A DNA stretch of 64,000 nucleotides from JBBSBY01 sp038205805 (GCA_038205805.1 JBBRBO010000001.1:1-64000), one strand, 5' to 3'. Numbered from the stretch's first letter, positions 18,039 through 27,206 are shown. Notes: generated by a model not told the origin, from the sequence alone. Numbers and translations: made by a program.

Positions 18039-18452
18039 CTTCTAGGCACGCATTATTGCGTAATGTGCGCGTCTTTGTGAGTAGCCGACCTGGATTGCTT
18101 CAATTTGCCATGAGCAAACGGAGTAGGAAAATCGCAATGGGCGCACATGGCCGGTCGGCGTTTTCTCTTCCTAATAGACATGAGCGTCACAATTTACCGG
18201 GTTTGGACTGCTCTGCGCCGCTCGAAGATCGCAGAGGAGCCTTATTTCCGCTTCGGGGCGCCGCGCCGTGTCACGGTCAAGCGAACAGCGGCCTTCCGGT
18301 GAACGTTATGGGCCAACTGATAACATGTAGTCTGCGCGGGTCAGTGGACCCCAATCGTCAATCAGTACACTCGTCGGACCCGCCTGATTCGTCGAGCGAT
18401 CAGTGTTGCGCATATATGACAACCAGCCGACAGTCAAGAGACGTGGGAGGCA
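18039..18452. other. Divergent regulatory region between PAS gene and polyferredoxin fusion
   Basis: No gene supported; open frames here are arginine/serine-rich shadows. The region must hold both divergent promoters. GGGAGG at 18445-18450 is the ribosome-binding site of the fusion gene. Confidence 0.35.
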
Positions 18453-18458
18453 ATGTCG

Positions 18459-21074
18459 ATGAATAGCAGAGCCGAACGCAATGTAGCCGCTGATGCGGTT
18501 CTCAACGGCTTGGAATCATTCATGATGGATCGGGGAACACTCAAAGAGTATCTTCCCGGCCAAACCGTGCTCGCCGCAGGCCACAACGGGGACAAAGTGG
18601 GCCTAGTAGTCTCGGGAAGCGCTATGGTCCTGTGCAGAGACGGCGTAGAGACCGAGATCTCCGTCGAAACCCTCACCAAAGGGGACATCTATGGCGAGAT
18701 TAGCTTTCTGACGGGGTCTCCCACACCTGAGAACTCCCGGCTCGTGGCCACTGAACCGTGCGCCGCCGTGGAAATTGCTGCGCACGACTTCGAGGATCTT
18801 CTGCGCGAAAACCCCACGCTCGCAATGGCCCTGGTGAAGAATCTCGCTCGAAAAATCATGCGCCTTGATCGGGCGGTCTTCAAGACCAAGCTGCGCAAAC
18901 GCGCGCTCCAGTCACTCATAAGCCGCCAGGAGCATATCTTTCCCGACTATGTGATAGGGGATTACGTCCAGCGTCATTTGGCCTCTCGAGTCGAGGAATT
19001 CGCCGCGTCGCAAGGGCCTGTTTTACTCATTGGTGAGACAGGAGTCGGCAAGGAAGTCTTGGCTCACACCATCTTCAGAACCAGCCTGCATTACAAGAGC
19101 GTATTCTTGCTCCTGGATTTATTACGCGATCGCTCGAATTACGCCGTGGGGATGAAAGAAAAGCTTCCCAATGAGGCGGAAGAAACCGAAGAGCAGATGA
19201 AGCTGTTTTTTGGGTCCGAAGAACGGACCAAAGACGGCCCGCCCACGATAACTCCGGGATACGTAGAACTCACCGAGGACGGCACGCTCTTGGTGCGAGG
19301 GGTGGATCTGCTCACCTTTGAGATGCAGAGAAGGCTCTTGGCCTCGATCCGCACGGGTTACTTTACGCGATTGAACGGGATCGAACCCCAGGCCCTGAAG
19401 ATTCGCTTTCTCGCCACAACGGATCTCGATCCCTCGAATATAACTCCGGATGAGCAGCCTCTCCTTCAGGGCCTACTGGAACGCTCGCTGGTGATCCCGC
19501 CTCTCCGTAAGCGCCGACGGGAAATCCCCACCCTTGTAGATCATTATATCAGCATGTACGGCAAAGAATTGCGCAAGGACATGGGAGAACTCCGCCAGGA
19601 CACGCTCAACACGCTTGTGAACTATTCGTGGCCTGGAAACGATGTGGAGCTTTCCACCACGCTGAAACGGGCGATCTTGGTCTCCGAAGGCGGTGTTCTG
19701 CGACCACAGGACATCTATTTCGACCTCAAGCGGGTGGAAGGCCAAGGGAAGTTCAACCTCCTGCGATTCAAGCTCGTCAAAAGCGCCCTCTTGAGCCCGC
19801 TTTTTCCTGCTGTCTTTCAGAGCGCCGTGACGCCTTTTTTCTTCATTCTGTTGGCCCTGCTGTTTTTCGGGCCGTCGGACCCGCTGAAGAACCCGGCCGC
19901 GCTCTTCGCCTGGGCCGTGGGCTGGCCGATCCTGACCGTAGGCGCTTTCCTCTGGGCGAGATTCTGGTGTTCCCTGTGCCCAATAGGCACGCTGAGTCGT
20001 TTGGCTAAGCGCATCATAGCTTTAGAGAAGCCGTTCCCAGCTTTCCTCAAAAACCATAGCGATCTCATAATCGCCACGGCGGTTATCTGCATTATATGGT
20101 TCGAAACAGCCACGGACATTCGGCAATCCCCATTGAATGTGGGTTTGTTATTGTTCACCATGTTGCTGTCCGCCGTATTTGTGGCCGTGGTGTTCGAACG
20201 CCAATCCTGGTGCCGCTACGTATGCGGCCTGGGAGGCATGATCAGCGTGTTGTCCAAGGCGTCGATGGTAGAGCTGCGCGCCGACCGCAATGTGTGTATG
20301 TCGCAGTGCACGTCCAATGAGTGCTATCTCGGCACGGAAGAGCTGGAAGGCTGCCCATTCGGGATTGTGGCCCCCAAGCTTCACAGTAACCGCTTTTGCA
20401 AGATGTGCGGCGCATGCGTAAAGCTGTGTCCTCACGGCGCCATCAACCTCAATGTGCGGCTCCCCGGCAAAGAGATATGGGAGATGCGTCACACCAATAC
20501 GGGGACCGCATTGCTCATCATCGGCATGATAGGTGGGCTCATCACCGAAATGGTGACAAAAACCCCCGCCTACAAATGGTTTACGCATTACATCCCTGCG
20601 CCGCATATCGTGCAGTTCACTGTGGTGTTTATTTTGGTGCTCCTCAGCGCCAACCTCATGCTTGCCCTCGCCACGGCCTTTTCCAGGAGGATTTTCGGCG
20701 ACACCTTCAAGGACAATTACTCCAGATATGGATTAGCCTTACTTCCTGTGGCCTTGGCGGGGTTCATGGCCTTCCATATCTACTATTTGATTAATCTGGG
20801 TGTGCACATTCCATTACTGCTCAGTGAGACGTTCCAGTTCGAGATTTTCCGCAATATGGTTATCAACGTGCCGCCACATGTGACGCACGCTATCCAAACG
20901 ATGTTGATGGCTTGCGGACTGATGTGGTCGCTCTTTATCATATACAGGATTGGTCGGGCAAGCGATGACAACTTCCGGATCGCCATGTTGGGGATCGCCC
21001 CGCACGCACTGACGGCCATTGTCTCGACATACCTGTTGCTCAACGCTATCGGACACTTTTTCTATTCGACATGA
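18459..21074 (+). CDS. CRP-like / degenerate AAA / polyferredoxin membrane fusion
   Basis: Three modules in one ~870-residue protein. Residues ~30-130 are a cyclic-nucleotide-binding (CRP/FNR effector) domain with KGDIYGEISFLTGSP. Residues ~165-425 are a sigma54-activator-type AAA module: Walker A GETGVGKE is intact and PPLRKRRREIPTLVDHYI plus YSWPGN are present. The GAFTGA loop is missing (LFFGSEERTKDG at that place) and Walker B is GTLLVRGV instead of GTLFLDEI. Residues ~455 to the end form a NosR/NapH-like membrane part with FWCSLCPIG, WCRYVCGLGG, a CMSQC/ECYLG cluster and a 4Fe-4S motif CKMCGACVKLCPHG, plus about seven membrane helices. No DNA-binding domain is seen. It probably couples a cytoplasmic sensor to membrane electron flow. 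The second ATG (18459) has GGGAGG at best spacing; 18453 is alternative. Confidence 0.85.
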   Translation: MNSRAERNVAADAVLNGLESFMMDRGTLKEYLPGQTVLAAGHNGDKVGLVVSGSAMVLCRDGVETEISVETLTKGDIYGEISFLTGSPTPENSRLVATEPCAAVEIAAHDFEDLLRENPTLAMALVKNLARKIMRLDRAVFKTKLRKRALQSLISRQEHIFPDYVIGDYVQRHLASRVEEFAASQGPVLLIGETGVGKEVLAHTIFRTSLHYKSVFLLLDLLRDRSNYAVGMKEKLPNEAEETEEQMKLFFGSEERTKDGPPTITPGYVELTEDGTLLVRGVDLLTFEMQRRLLASIRTGYFTRLNGIEPQALKIRFLATTDLDPSNITPDEQPLLQGLLERSLVIPPLRKRRREIPTLVDHYISMYGKELRKDMGELRQDTLNTLVNYSWPGNDVELSTTLKRAILVSEGGVLRPQDIYFDLKRVEGQGKFNLLRFKLVKSALLSPLFPAVFQSAVTPFFFILLALLFFGPSDPLKNPAALFAWAVGWPILTVGAFLWARFWCSLCPIGTLSRLAKRIIALEKPFPAFLKNHSDLIIATAVICIIWFETATDIRQSPLNVGLLLFTMLLSAVFVAVVFERQSWCRYVCGLGGMISVLSKASMVELRADRNVCMSQCTSNECYLGTEELEGCPFGIVAPKLHSNRFCKMCGACVKLCPHGAINLNVRLPGKEIWEMRHTNTGTALLIIGMIGGLITEMVTKTPAYKWFTHYIPAPHIVQFTVVFILVLLSANLMLALATAFSRRIFGDTFKDNYSRYGLALLPVALAGFMAFHIYYLINLGVHIPLLLSETFQFEIFRNMVINVPPHVTHAIQTMLMACGLMWSLFIIYRIGRASDDNFRIAMLGIAPHALTAIVSTYLLLNAIGHFFYST

Positions 21075-21380
21075 GACGCCGGAGAGCCTTCGCATAGAGC
21101 GGTGGACGCGCCGCGTGACCCGTTGACGTACGTGTTCCCGGTCGCAATCGCCTTGTGCGGCCCGATGGGACGAGCAGTCGCCGACGTAAGCGCTCTCATG
21201 GCCAAAATGGTTGTGCGCCCGGTGGGCCAGGCTTCACGAATTCCCCTTGATAAGAGGAATAGCGCACATCAGTAGTCGGTGCTACATAATAATCCGTGCC
21301 GCAGTGTAAAGAAATATCCGCGTTCGCTTACTAAATTTGTCCTCCTGTCTTACTTTTAAACTTCAGTGAACAGAGAAAAG
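21075..21380. other. Intergenic region after the polyferredoxin gene
   Basis: No gene, repeat or clear terminator recognised in these ~300 bases. Confidence 0.3.
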
Positions 21381-21745
21381 CGAATTGTCCAAAAAGTACA
21401 TTTCATACGAAAAGGTGAATTGCTATCGCCATATTACACAATACTGTTGAACCGATTGCATACGATGTTCGTCCCGGTTTGTTAAACCTAGATTTTGCAA
21501 GTAGGCTTCCGAAGTTTTGATAGGCTTTGTTATTACAGCCTGTTATGTCAAACCTCTGTAGAACTTAGAAAGTATCATATTTTTTTGTCATAACCGATTA
21601 GCGTTCCGATACCTTTCTGGAATCCTGGAGAGTCACTTGCAAAATCCAGATGTAACCTTTCACGAGGACAGATAGTGTCCGCTCATTTAGCGTAATTCAC
21701 TCCTTCTAAGAGCAGGTAATCGACCTGCTCTTTCTTCTTGTGGCA
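21381..21745 (+). pseudogene. Decayed tandem copy of the following membrane-protein gene
   Basis: Bases ~21385-21490 match the leader and first codons of the gene at 21937: ACATTTCATACG then AAAGGTGAATTG then the start region. The frame reads IAILHNTVEPIAYDVRPGLL against the intact gene's MAIVRNTIEPLEYDARSGLL; the start codon is now ATC. Bases ~21665-21745 match its 3' end: GTGTCCGCT, TAGCGTAATTCACTCC, then the hairpin AAGAGCAGGT...ACCTGCTCTT. These parallel GCTGTCCGCTAA, TAGTGTAATCCACTCC and the terminator at 23001-23025. The middle (roughly 900 bases) has been lost. The remnant is therefore a duplicated gene reduced to its two ends. Confidence 0.75.
21708..21732 (+). terminator. Rho-independent-type terminator of the decayed copy
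   Basis: AAGAGCAGGT and ACCTGCTCTT form a perfect 10-bp stem with a 5-base loop, followed by TCTTCTTG. It is the counterpart of the terminator after the intact copy. Confidence 0.75.
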
Positions 21746-21936
21746 TTATGCGGCGGAAAGATTCTTCTCTTTTCCGAGCCTTTCTACGTCGTGCATTCGT
21801 TTTAATCCCTACCCACATTAACTGTGGAACTTTAAGCTGCAAAAGTCCTCCTTCAATCTTACTTTCGGTTTATTTATTGAACGGATTAATAGTTGGATTG
21901 TCCTACAGCTAAATTTCATATGGAAGGTGAATTGAT

Positions 21937-22977
21937 ATGGCGATAGTACGTAATACGATTGAACCACTTGAATATGACGCTCGTTCTGGTTTGCTAAAGA
22001 GAATTTCATGGGGCGCAATTTTCGCCGGCCTAGTGGTAGCTCTTGTAATTCAAATGCTTTTTAGCCTCCTCGGTATGGGAATCGGCCTGGGATCTATTAA
22101 TCCCGCTACATCGAATAACCCCTTTTCCGGTCTTGGAACCGCCGCTGCCGTTTGGATGGGCCTCAGCGCCCTTATAGCACTGTTTCTGGGCGGCTGGGTC
22201 ACGGCGAGAATGTCCGGCTCTTTGCGCGGAATGAACGGCTTTCTCCATAGCATAGTTATGTGGGGTCTGGTGACCCTGGCGTCGGTCTATTTCGTAACCA
22301 CCGCAATGGGCGCGCTGCTTAGCGGGGCCGCGGGCGCCATCGGCAAGAGCGTTGCCATGCTTGGTAGAGGCGCGGCCGAAGTTGCGCCGCAAGCCACTGA
22401 TACTATTAAGAACAAGCTTCAGGAACAGGGAATCACCTTAGACAATGTCATGAATGAGGCCAAGGTTCTCCTGAGCCAAACAGGTAAGCCTGAGCTTCAA
22501 CCGCAACAAATCCAACAGGATATTAATCAGGCTCAGAATCAAGCGGCACAGGCGACCACCCCCACGGCCGGCAGCCAGGTGACGCAAGCCCAAACACCCG
22601 AAGCCGTGCAACAAGAGTTGCGGCAGGCAATCCAAAAGCTGGTCGCAGGCGGCACGGAGAAAATCAATGCGGCGGATCGCCAAGCAGTTGTAAATATCTT
22701 AACCGCAAGAACCAATATGAACCAAGCTGAAGCGGAAAAGACCGTTGACGGCTGGGTTCAGAAATATCGTGAACTGGCGCAAGCGGCCGAGCAGGCTAAA
22801 CAAAAAGCCCTTAAGACGACCGAGAACGCCATGGATTCTTTGTCCTCGGCAGGCATTTGGCTGTTCGTCCTGTTGCTCCTTGAAGCCTTCGCCGCAGGCC
22901 TGGGTGGATGGCTCGGTTCCCGCGGCAGCAGTATAAATTACGACGATGGTCGTGTAGAAAGCGCCGCTGTCCGCTAA
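21937..22977 (+). CDS. Uncharacterised membrane protein with glutamine-rich middle
   Basis: A 346-residue protein. Three membrane segments lie in the first half (about 25-50, 70-95 and 105-130), with glycine-rich helices such as SLLGMGIGLGSINP and GALLSGAAGAIGKS. A long hydrophilic, Gln/Ala-rich region (about 165-290, two to three coiled-coil stretches) follows, and a last membrane segment (about 303-325) ends in a Gly/Ser loop. I do not recognise a characterised family; similar proteins are annotated only as hypothetical membrane proteins. AAGGTGA lies just upstream of the ATG. A perfect terminator follows at 23001-23025. The upstream region contains a decayed duplicate of this same gene. 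Confidence 0.7.
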   Translation: MAIVRNTIEPLEYDARSGLLKRISWGAIFAGLVVALVIQMLFSLLGMGIGLGSINPATSNNPFSGLGTAAAVWMGLSALIALFLGGWVTARMSGSLRGMNGFLHSIVMWGLVTLASVYFVTTAMGALLSGAAGAIGKSVAMLGRGAAEVAPQATDTIKNKLQEQGITLDNVMNEAKVLLSQTGKPELQPQQIQQDINQAQNQAAQATTPTAGSQVTQAQTPEAVQQELRQAIQKLVAGGTEKINAADRQAVVNILTARTNMNQAEAEKTVDGWVQKYRELAQAAEQAKQKALKTTENAMDSLSSAGIWLFVLLLLEAFAAGLGGWLGSRGSSINYDDGRVESAAVR

Positions 22978-23000
22978 TGTAGTGTAATCCACTCCCTTGC

Positions 23001-23025
23001 AAGAGCAGGTCTTCGGCCTGCTCTT
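23001..23025 (+). terminator. Rho-independent-type terminator
   Basis: AAGAGCAGG and CCTGCTCTT form a 9-bp stem around TCTTCGG, a stable tetraloop-like turn, followed by TGTTCTTGTT. It ends the membrane-protein gene 24 bases after its stop. Confidence 0.8.
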
Positions 23026-23263
23026 TGTTCTTGTTCATAGGACTGGCGGCGGCTCTGCGCCTGTGTGCGCTTAGCGTGCATCCGTGTGTAGCTGCGACAT
23101 ATGTGGATAAGTTTCTCCTCTTCTGTTCACAAACAGCGCTGATACGCCTAAGCTAACCTTCATAACCGTTCGGGAAGAAGATTTCTTTTAAGAGCTTTTC
23201 TCCGATGTCACTCCTTTAATTACCCGTTGGCATTCACTCCTCCTGGAGGTTTCACTCTCCTTT

Positions 23264-24664
23264 ATGTTGAAAACAAGTAAGAGCGCCGTTCTTGTGGTAT
23301 GTGTCTGTGGGGCGTTTGTAACCCCCTTCATGGGCTCGTCCATCAATGTGGCGCTGCCGTCCATTGCCCGGGATTTTTCCATGGACGCGGTGTCCATGAG
23401 CTGGGTGGCCACATCATACCTCCTTTCAGCGGCCGCTTTCCTAGTGCCCTTAGGCCGCTTCTCCGATATTTTCGGACGCAAGAAAGTCTACACTGCAGGC
23501 ATGGCCATTTTCGCTCTGGCGTCCGTGCTTGCGTCTACATCCGGTTCTACGGCGACGCTGCTGGTCTTCCGTGTGCTTCAAGGGGTGGGCTCGGCCATGA
23601 TCTTCAGCACGAGCATGGCTATAATCAGCTCGGTATTTCCGCTCAATGAACGTGGGTTCGCCTTGGGCACGACTGTGGCCGCCACGTATATCGGCCTCTC
23701 AATCGGGCCGTTTCTGGGCGGTGTGATTACGCAATCCGTAGGGTGGCGGGGCGTCTTCTTCATCAATGTCCCCATAGGGCTGATAACCATTCTCCTGGTG
23801 TTTCTTACCTTTAAAGATGAGTGGGCCGAGGCGCGCGGTGAGTCTTTCGATGTCGTGGGAGCGCTCCTCTATATCTTCATGATCGTGTCCTTCATCTACG
23901 GGGTGTCTATTGTCCCTGATCCCCTGAGCCTCGCGTTTGTCGCCGCCGCCGCAGTAGGTCTCACCATGTTCATACGGTGGGAGGATCAATGCGCGTTCCC
24001 CGTATTCAACATCAACTTGTTGAGGGGCAACCGAGTCTTCGCCCTTTCCAGCGTCGCGGCCCTGCTGCACTACAGCGCCACCTTCGGGGTCACCTTTCTC
24101 CTGAGTCTCTATCTGCAAAATATTCGAGGATTCTCGCCTCAAACGGCGGGTTTAATCCTTGTGACGCAACCCGTGGTCATGGCGTTGTTTTCTCCTGCGG
24201 CGGGCTACATCTCGGATCGCAGCGAACCGCGCATCGTAGCCTCTGTGGGAATGTTCATCACGGCCGCAGGGCTGCTCAGCTTCACCATGCTGGATGACGA
24301 GACATCGCTGCTCTTGGTGGTGATACGCCTTGCGACGCTGGGTTTTGGGTTTGCGCTCTTTTCATCGCCCAATATGAACGCCATAATGAGTTCAGTGGAG
24401 AAGCGCTATTATGGGCTCGCTTCAGGGGCTGTGGCCGCAATGCGGCTCATAGGACAGATGCTCAGTATGGCTACGGCGACGGTGATCTTCTCGATAATCA
24501 TCGGGAGAGTGACGCTCGTTTCCGAGAACCATCACCTCTTCATGAAGAGCATGGACACCGCCTTTTTAGTCTTCGGGATCTCCTGCGGCCTGGGCGTTTT
24601 CGCTTCTATGGCCAGAGGAAATCTCCGACGAACGGAATTATCCCCAGGGAACTCAAACTCGTAA
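23264..24664 (+). CDS. MFS drug/solute exporter, 14-TM DHA2 (EmrB/QacA) type
   Basis: A 466-residue major facilitator with motif A variant LGRFSDIFGRKKVY in the loop between helices 2 and 3, antiporter motif C region GLSIGPFLGGVITQSVGWRGVFFINVPIG in helix 5, and motif D1-like FMGSSINVALPSIARDF in helix 1. These define proton-driven exporters of the DHA2 family. Length and hydropathy fit fourteen helices. GGAGG lies about 15 bases before the ATG, which is long; no better start is visible. It is followed four bases later by a small exported protein gene region and then tspO on the same strand. The substrate is not predictable. Confidence 0.88.
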   Translation: MLKTSKSAVLVVCVCGAFVTPFMGSSINVALPSIARDFSMDAVSMSWVATSYLLSAAAFLVPLGRFSDIFGRKKVYTAGMAIFALASVLASTSGSTATLLVFRVLQGVGSAMIFSTSMAIISSVFPLNERGFALGTTVAATYIGLSIGPFLGGVITQSVGWRGVFFINVPIGLITILLVFLTFKDEWAEARGESFDVVGALLYIFMIVSFIYGVSIVPDPLSLAFVAAAAVGLTMFIRWEDQCAFPVFNINLLRGNRVFALSSVAALLHYSATFGVTFLLSLYLQNIRGFSPQTAGLILVTQPVVMALFSPAAGYISDRSEPRIVASVGMFITAAGLLSFTMLDDETSLLLVVIRLATLGFGFALFSSPNMNAIMSSVEKRYYGLASGAVAAMRLIGQMLSMATATVIFSIIIGRVTLVSENHHLFMKSMDTAFLVFGISCGLGVFASMARGNLRRTELSPGNSNS

Positions 24665-24694
24665 GCGATGAACACTCTTACAGGAGGTAGACAA

Positions 24695-25075
24695 ATGGCA
24701 CGCATAGTATGCACGGCGCTTTTGGTCATTGCGCTGATCTCACCGGCCGTTGCGGCTGCGGATGAAAAACCCGGCGACGGAACCATCTTGCTCACCATCA
24801 TGTTAAAACACGACCAGAGCAAGACGCTGGCGCAAATCAACGAGCACCTGGACAAGACAGGCTTCTGGAAGGAATTCCCCCCTGAAGGCGTCGAGGTGGT
24901 CTCCTGGTACGTCATGATGGGCATAGGCCAAGTGGTGACCCTCCGTGTCCCGGCGGAAAAGCTCCGGGACGTGAATTTGGCCATAGAGAAGCGAGCGTGG
25001 GGCGCATTCACGACGGAATTCTATCCCACATATGACTTCAAACCCGTGTGGATGAAAAACTATAAGAACAAATAG
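24695..25075 (+). CDS. Small exported protein of unknown function
   Basis: About 126 residues. A signal peptide (MARIVCTALLVIALISPAVAAA) is followed by a compact domain with the repeated alpha/beta look of a ferredoxin-like fold (DGTILLTIMLKHDQSKTLAQ; VVTLRVPAEKLRDVNLAIEK). No family recognised. The ATG at 24695 has AGGAGG 8 bases upstream; an in-frame ATG at 24668 is not preceded by a site. It is 30 bases after the exporter stop, so it likely belongs to the same transcript. Confidence 0.7.
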   Translation: MARIVCTALLVIALISPAVAAADEKPGDGTILLTIMLKHDQSKTLAQINEHLDKTGFWKEFPPEGVEVVSWYVMMGIGQVVTLRVPAEKLRDVNLAIEKRAWGAFTTEFYPTYDFKPVWMKNYKNK

Positions 25076-25141
25076 CGTTCACGGCGCAGGCCCTCCTCAA
25101 GTCCGACGAACCACTACACCAATCTGCGAAAGGAGCCCACA

Positions 25142-25639
25142 TTGGCTGCACAACCCACGATTTCATCCCAGGTGACGGCTTTAATCCTCTTTATGGTCCT
25201 GTGTTTCGGGGCTGCTTGGATAGGGTCCCATTTTACCTCGACATCGCTGGGGACCTGGTACGTTCATCTGGAGAAGCCTTCGTGGACTCCTTCGGGTAGA
25301 ACCATCGGTCTGATCTGGACCGCCCTCTACTTCATGATGGCTCTAGCCGCGTGGCTGGTTTGGCGGAGCGGACCATCGCAGGCGGCCATTCCCGCTCTGG
25401 CGCTGTTTTTCGTTCAATTGGCCTTAAACGTGGTGTGGTCAGCGCTCTTCTTCGGGTTACGAAGTCCAGAGTGGGCGTCGCTGGAGATTGTCCTTTTGTG
25501 GCTCGCAATCGCCGCCACTACGATTGCGTTCTTCAGAGTGAACCTCACTGCGGGAGCCTTAATGATCCCGTATCTCGTGTGGGTGAGCTTTGCCTCGTAT
25601 CTCTGCGTGACCATTTGGCGCCTGAACGCCGGCGGATAG
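25142..25639 (+). CDS. tspO: TspO/MBR-family tryptophan-rich sensory protein
   Basis: A 165-residue five-helix membrane protein. The family signature is clear: WYVHLEKPSWTPSG in the first loop, FMMALAAWLVWR, FFVQLALNVVWSALFFGLRSP and PYLVWVSFASYL near the end. TspO binds porphyrins and related ligands and is linked to stress responses. The start is a TTG at 25142 preceded by AAGGAG at good distance. It follows the small exported protein gene with about 65 bases between, and is the last gene before a dispersed repeat copy. Confidence 0.93.
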   Translation: MAAQPTISSQVTALILFMVLCFGAAWIGSHFTSTSLGTWYVHLEKPSWTPSGRTIGLIWTALYFMMALAAWLVWRSGPSQAAIPALALFFVQLALNVVWSALFFGLRSPEWASLEIVLLWLAIAATTIAFFRVNLTAGALMIPYLVWVSFASYLCVTIWRLNAGG

Positions 25640-25666
25640 CTCCACTGTGTGGCCCGCAATAATGCC

Positions 25667-25741
25667 CATACATAATCAACGAAGCAACATTGGGGAGAAC
25701 CTTCTTGAAAGAGGTTTCTCCCCAAACCCCTCTCCAAGAAC
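25667..25741 (+). repeat. Dispersed 221-bp repeat family, left-end copy
   Basis: Left end with ATAATCAACGAAGCAAC, then TTGGGGAGAACC, TTCTTGAAAGAG, TTTCTCCCC and CCTCTCCAAGAA: the first hairpin is intact, the second is missing. It lies 28 bases after the tspO stop. Confidence 0.75.
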
Positions 25742-25985
25742 GACCACGACATTACGTCACGCCGAAGTATGAAAGTATCCAATCATTTGATTTTAGAATC
25801 AAAACCCCTGTATCGCTTGTCAGGGGGATGTACGGATACTGCCCGACGACCCTCTGACTCCGAGCCGCCGCTTACTCCCGGGACAAAAGAGGCGAGGGGT
25901 TCTCCAACTCCCACACCGAAAAGCCTTGCATGTTGTCGTTGTACGTCGCATCCCGGACGCCAAATCTTCATGCGAAGTTAAGGCT
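25742..25985. other. Intergenic stretch with a copy of a GTCAGGGGGA direct-repeat motif
   Basis: No gene. Bases 25803-25836 (ACCCCTGTATCGCTTGTCAG then GGGGATGTAC) resemble the direct repeats at 40879-40929 and 41043-41092. Confidence 0.35.
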
Positions 25986-26075
25986 TCGCCGGAATGTCCA
26001 CTTTGCGCAGAGAAATGGATATTCCGCTAATGCTGGAAGTTTCTGGGAGGGGTTTTCTCAATATTACCTCTTCGA
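25986..26075 (-). repeat. Diverged minus-strand copy of the 221-bp repeat
   Basis: Read on the minus strand, GAAGAGGTAATATTGAG aligns with the family's AAGAAGTAATATTGGGG. The following part aligns with the second hairpin: CGGAATATCCATTT faces AAAGTGGACATTCCG, the stem pairing being kept although the bases differ. The first hairpin is deleted. The stop codon of the adaptor gene lies inside this copy. Confidence 0.6.
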
Positions 26076-27206
26076 TGACGAACCGGCGCCTGCGTGGGGC
26101 ATGGGGCGGGCCGCTTGGCCCTCGGTTACGGTGTCACCGGGGTTGAGTATCACGTTTTCACCTTCGGTTACGCCTGATCTGAGTTGCACCATCTTGCCGT
26201 CGCTTTCTTGTATTTCAATGGGATGGAAGGCCACGATGTTGTCGTCTTCGAGGATCGCCGCGAAGGAGCTGTTCCCTCGCATCACGAGGGCGGCGGCGAG
26301 AATCTGCACAAAGCTGGGTGTTTTCACATCTAGGGCCACACGAACGAAGCTGTTGGCCAGGATCTTGCCCTCGGTGTTGTCCAGATCAACCTCCACGAGC
26401 ATGGTCCGGGTCTTGGGGTCGAGATCTCCGCTGAAGCGGGCGACCTTCCCTTTGAGTTGTACGTCCGTGCGGGCCGCATCCGTGACGATTGCGGCGTCCG
26501 CCACCTGGATCAATGCGGCCGACCGCTGGTCCACATACACCGACACGCGCAGGCGATCTAATTGGGATAGCGTGAAAAGAGGCAGCGCGTTCGTCTGTGA
26601 GCTTGTGGCGCTTTGCACCAAGGCCCCACGGTCCACGAAGCGCGCGGTAATAGTCCCGTCAAAGGGAGCGGTGATTTCCTGATAGTTCTTCTGAACCAGT
26701 AGAGCGGCCGCTTGTTCTTCAGCCACCTGAGCCACCGCCTCGAGACGCTCGTAATTTTGGGGTGACATGGCGCCGCTCTTCGAGAGCTGTCGGGCGCGAT
26801 CCAGATCAGCTTTTTTGTTCTTCGCATCCGCCAGAGCGCCCTGATACTGCCGATCCAGCTCAGGAGAATAGATCACGGCGAGGCGTTGACCCCGCGTCAC
26901 CTTGTCGCCCTTGTCCACGGCGACCTCTTGAACATATCCGCTCACCTTGGCGTAGAGCGTCACAGTTGCGTATGGACGTGTCTCGCCGACGTAACGCAGG
27001 GTGCGTCCTTCGGGTGACCTTGTCGCGGGCGCTACGCTGACCGCCGGACCGGCCTTGATGACGTGCAGCCGCGCCTGAGCGTCTTCGGCCAAAGCCGTGC
27101 GCCGACTGTTGAGCATAAACCAGACTACGCCCGCAGCTCCGAGAAGAGCCAAAAGCCCTACGAGGAAAAACAGGCGGCTACGAACGGGTTTGGCGTCGGT
27201 TTTCAT
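26064..27206 (-). CDS. RND efflux periplasmic adaptor (membrane fusion protein)
   Basis: A 380-residue HlyD/AcrA-type adaptor. It has an N-terminal membrane anchor (LFFLVGLLALLGAAGVVWF), a lipoyl half-motif GETRPYATVTLYAKVSGYV, a coiled-coil hairpin (~120-175), a second lipoyl half ending FDGTITARFVDRGALV and a beta-barrel with LRVSVYVDQRSAALIQV. It bridges the inner-membrane RND pump to an outer-membrane channel. Its start overlaps the stop of the pump gene by four bases, so the two are coupled. The stop codon comes from a diverged copy of the dispersed repeat. No outer-membrane channel is next to it. Confidence 0.92.
   Translation of the reverse strand: MKTDAKPVRSRLFFLVGLLALLGAAGVVWFMLNSRRTALAEDAQARLHVIKAGPAVSVAPATRSPEGRTLRYVGETRPYATVTLYAKVSGYVQEVAVDKGDKVTRGQRLAVIYSPELDRQYQGALADAKNKKADLDRARQLSKSGAMSPQNYERLEAVAQVAEEQAAALLVQKNYQEITAPFDGTITARFVDRGALVQSATSSQTNALPLFTLSQLDRLRVSVYVDQRSAALIQVADAAIVTDAARTDVQLKGKVARFSGDLDPKTRTMLVEVDLDNTEGKILANSFVRVALDVKTPSFVQILAAALVMRGNSSFAAILEDDNIVAFHPIEIQESDGKMVQLRSGVTEGENVILNPGDTVTEGQAARPMPHAGAGSSSKR

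Noticed and set aside
18029..18466. Open frame over the PAS/CRP-fusion intergenic region
   Set aside because: It is Ser/Arg-rich, lacks a start signal and overlaps the palindromic operator-like site.
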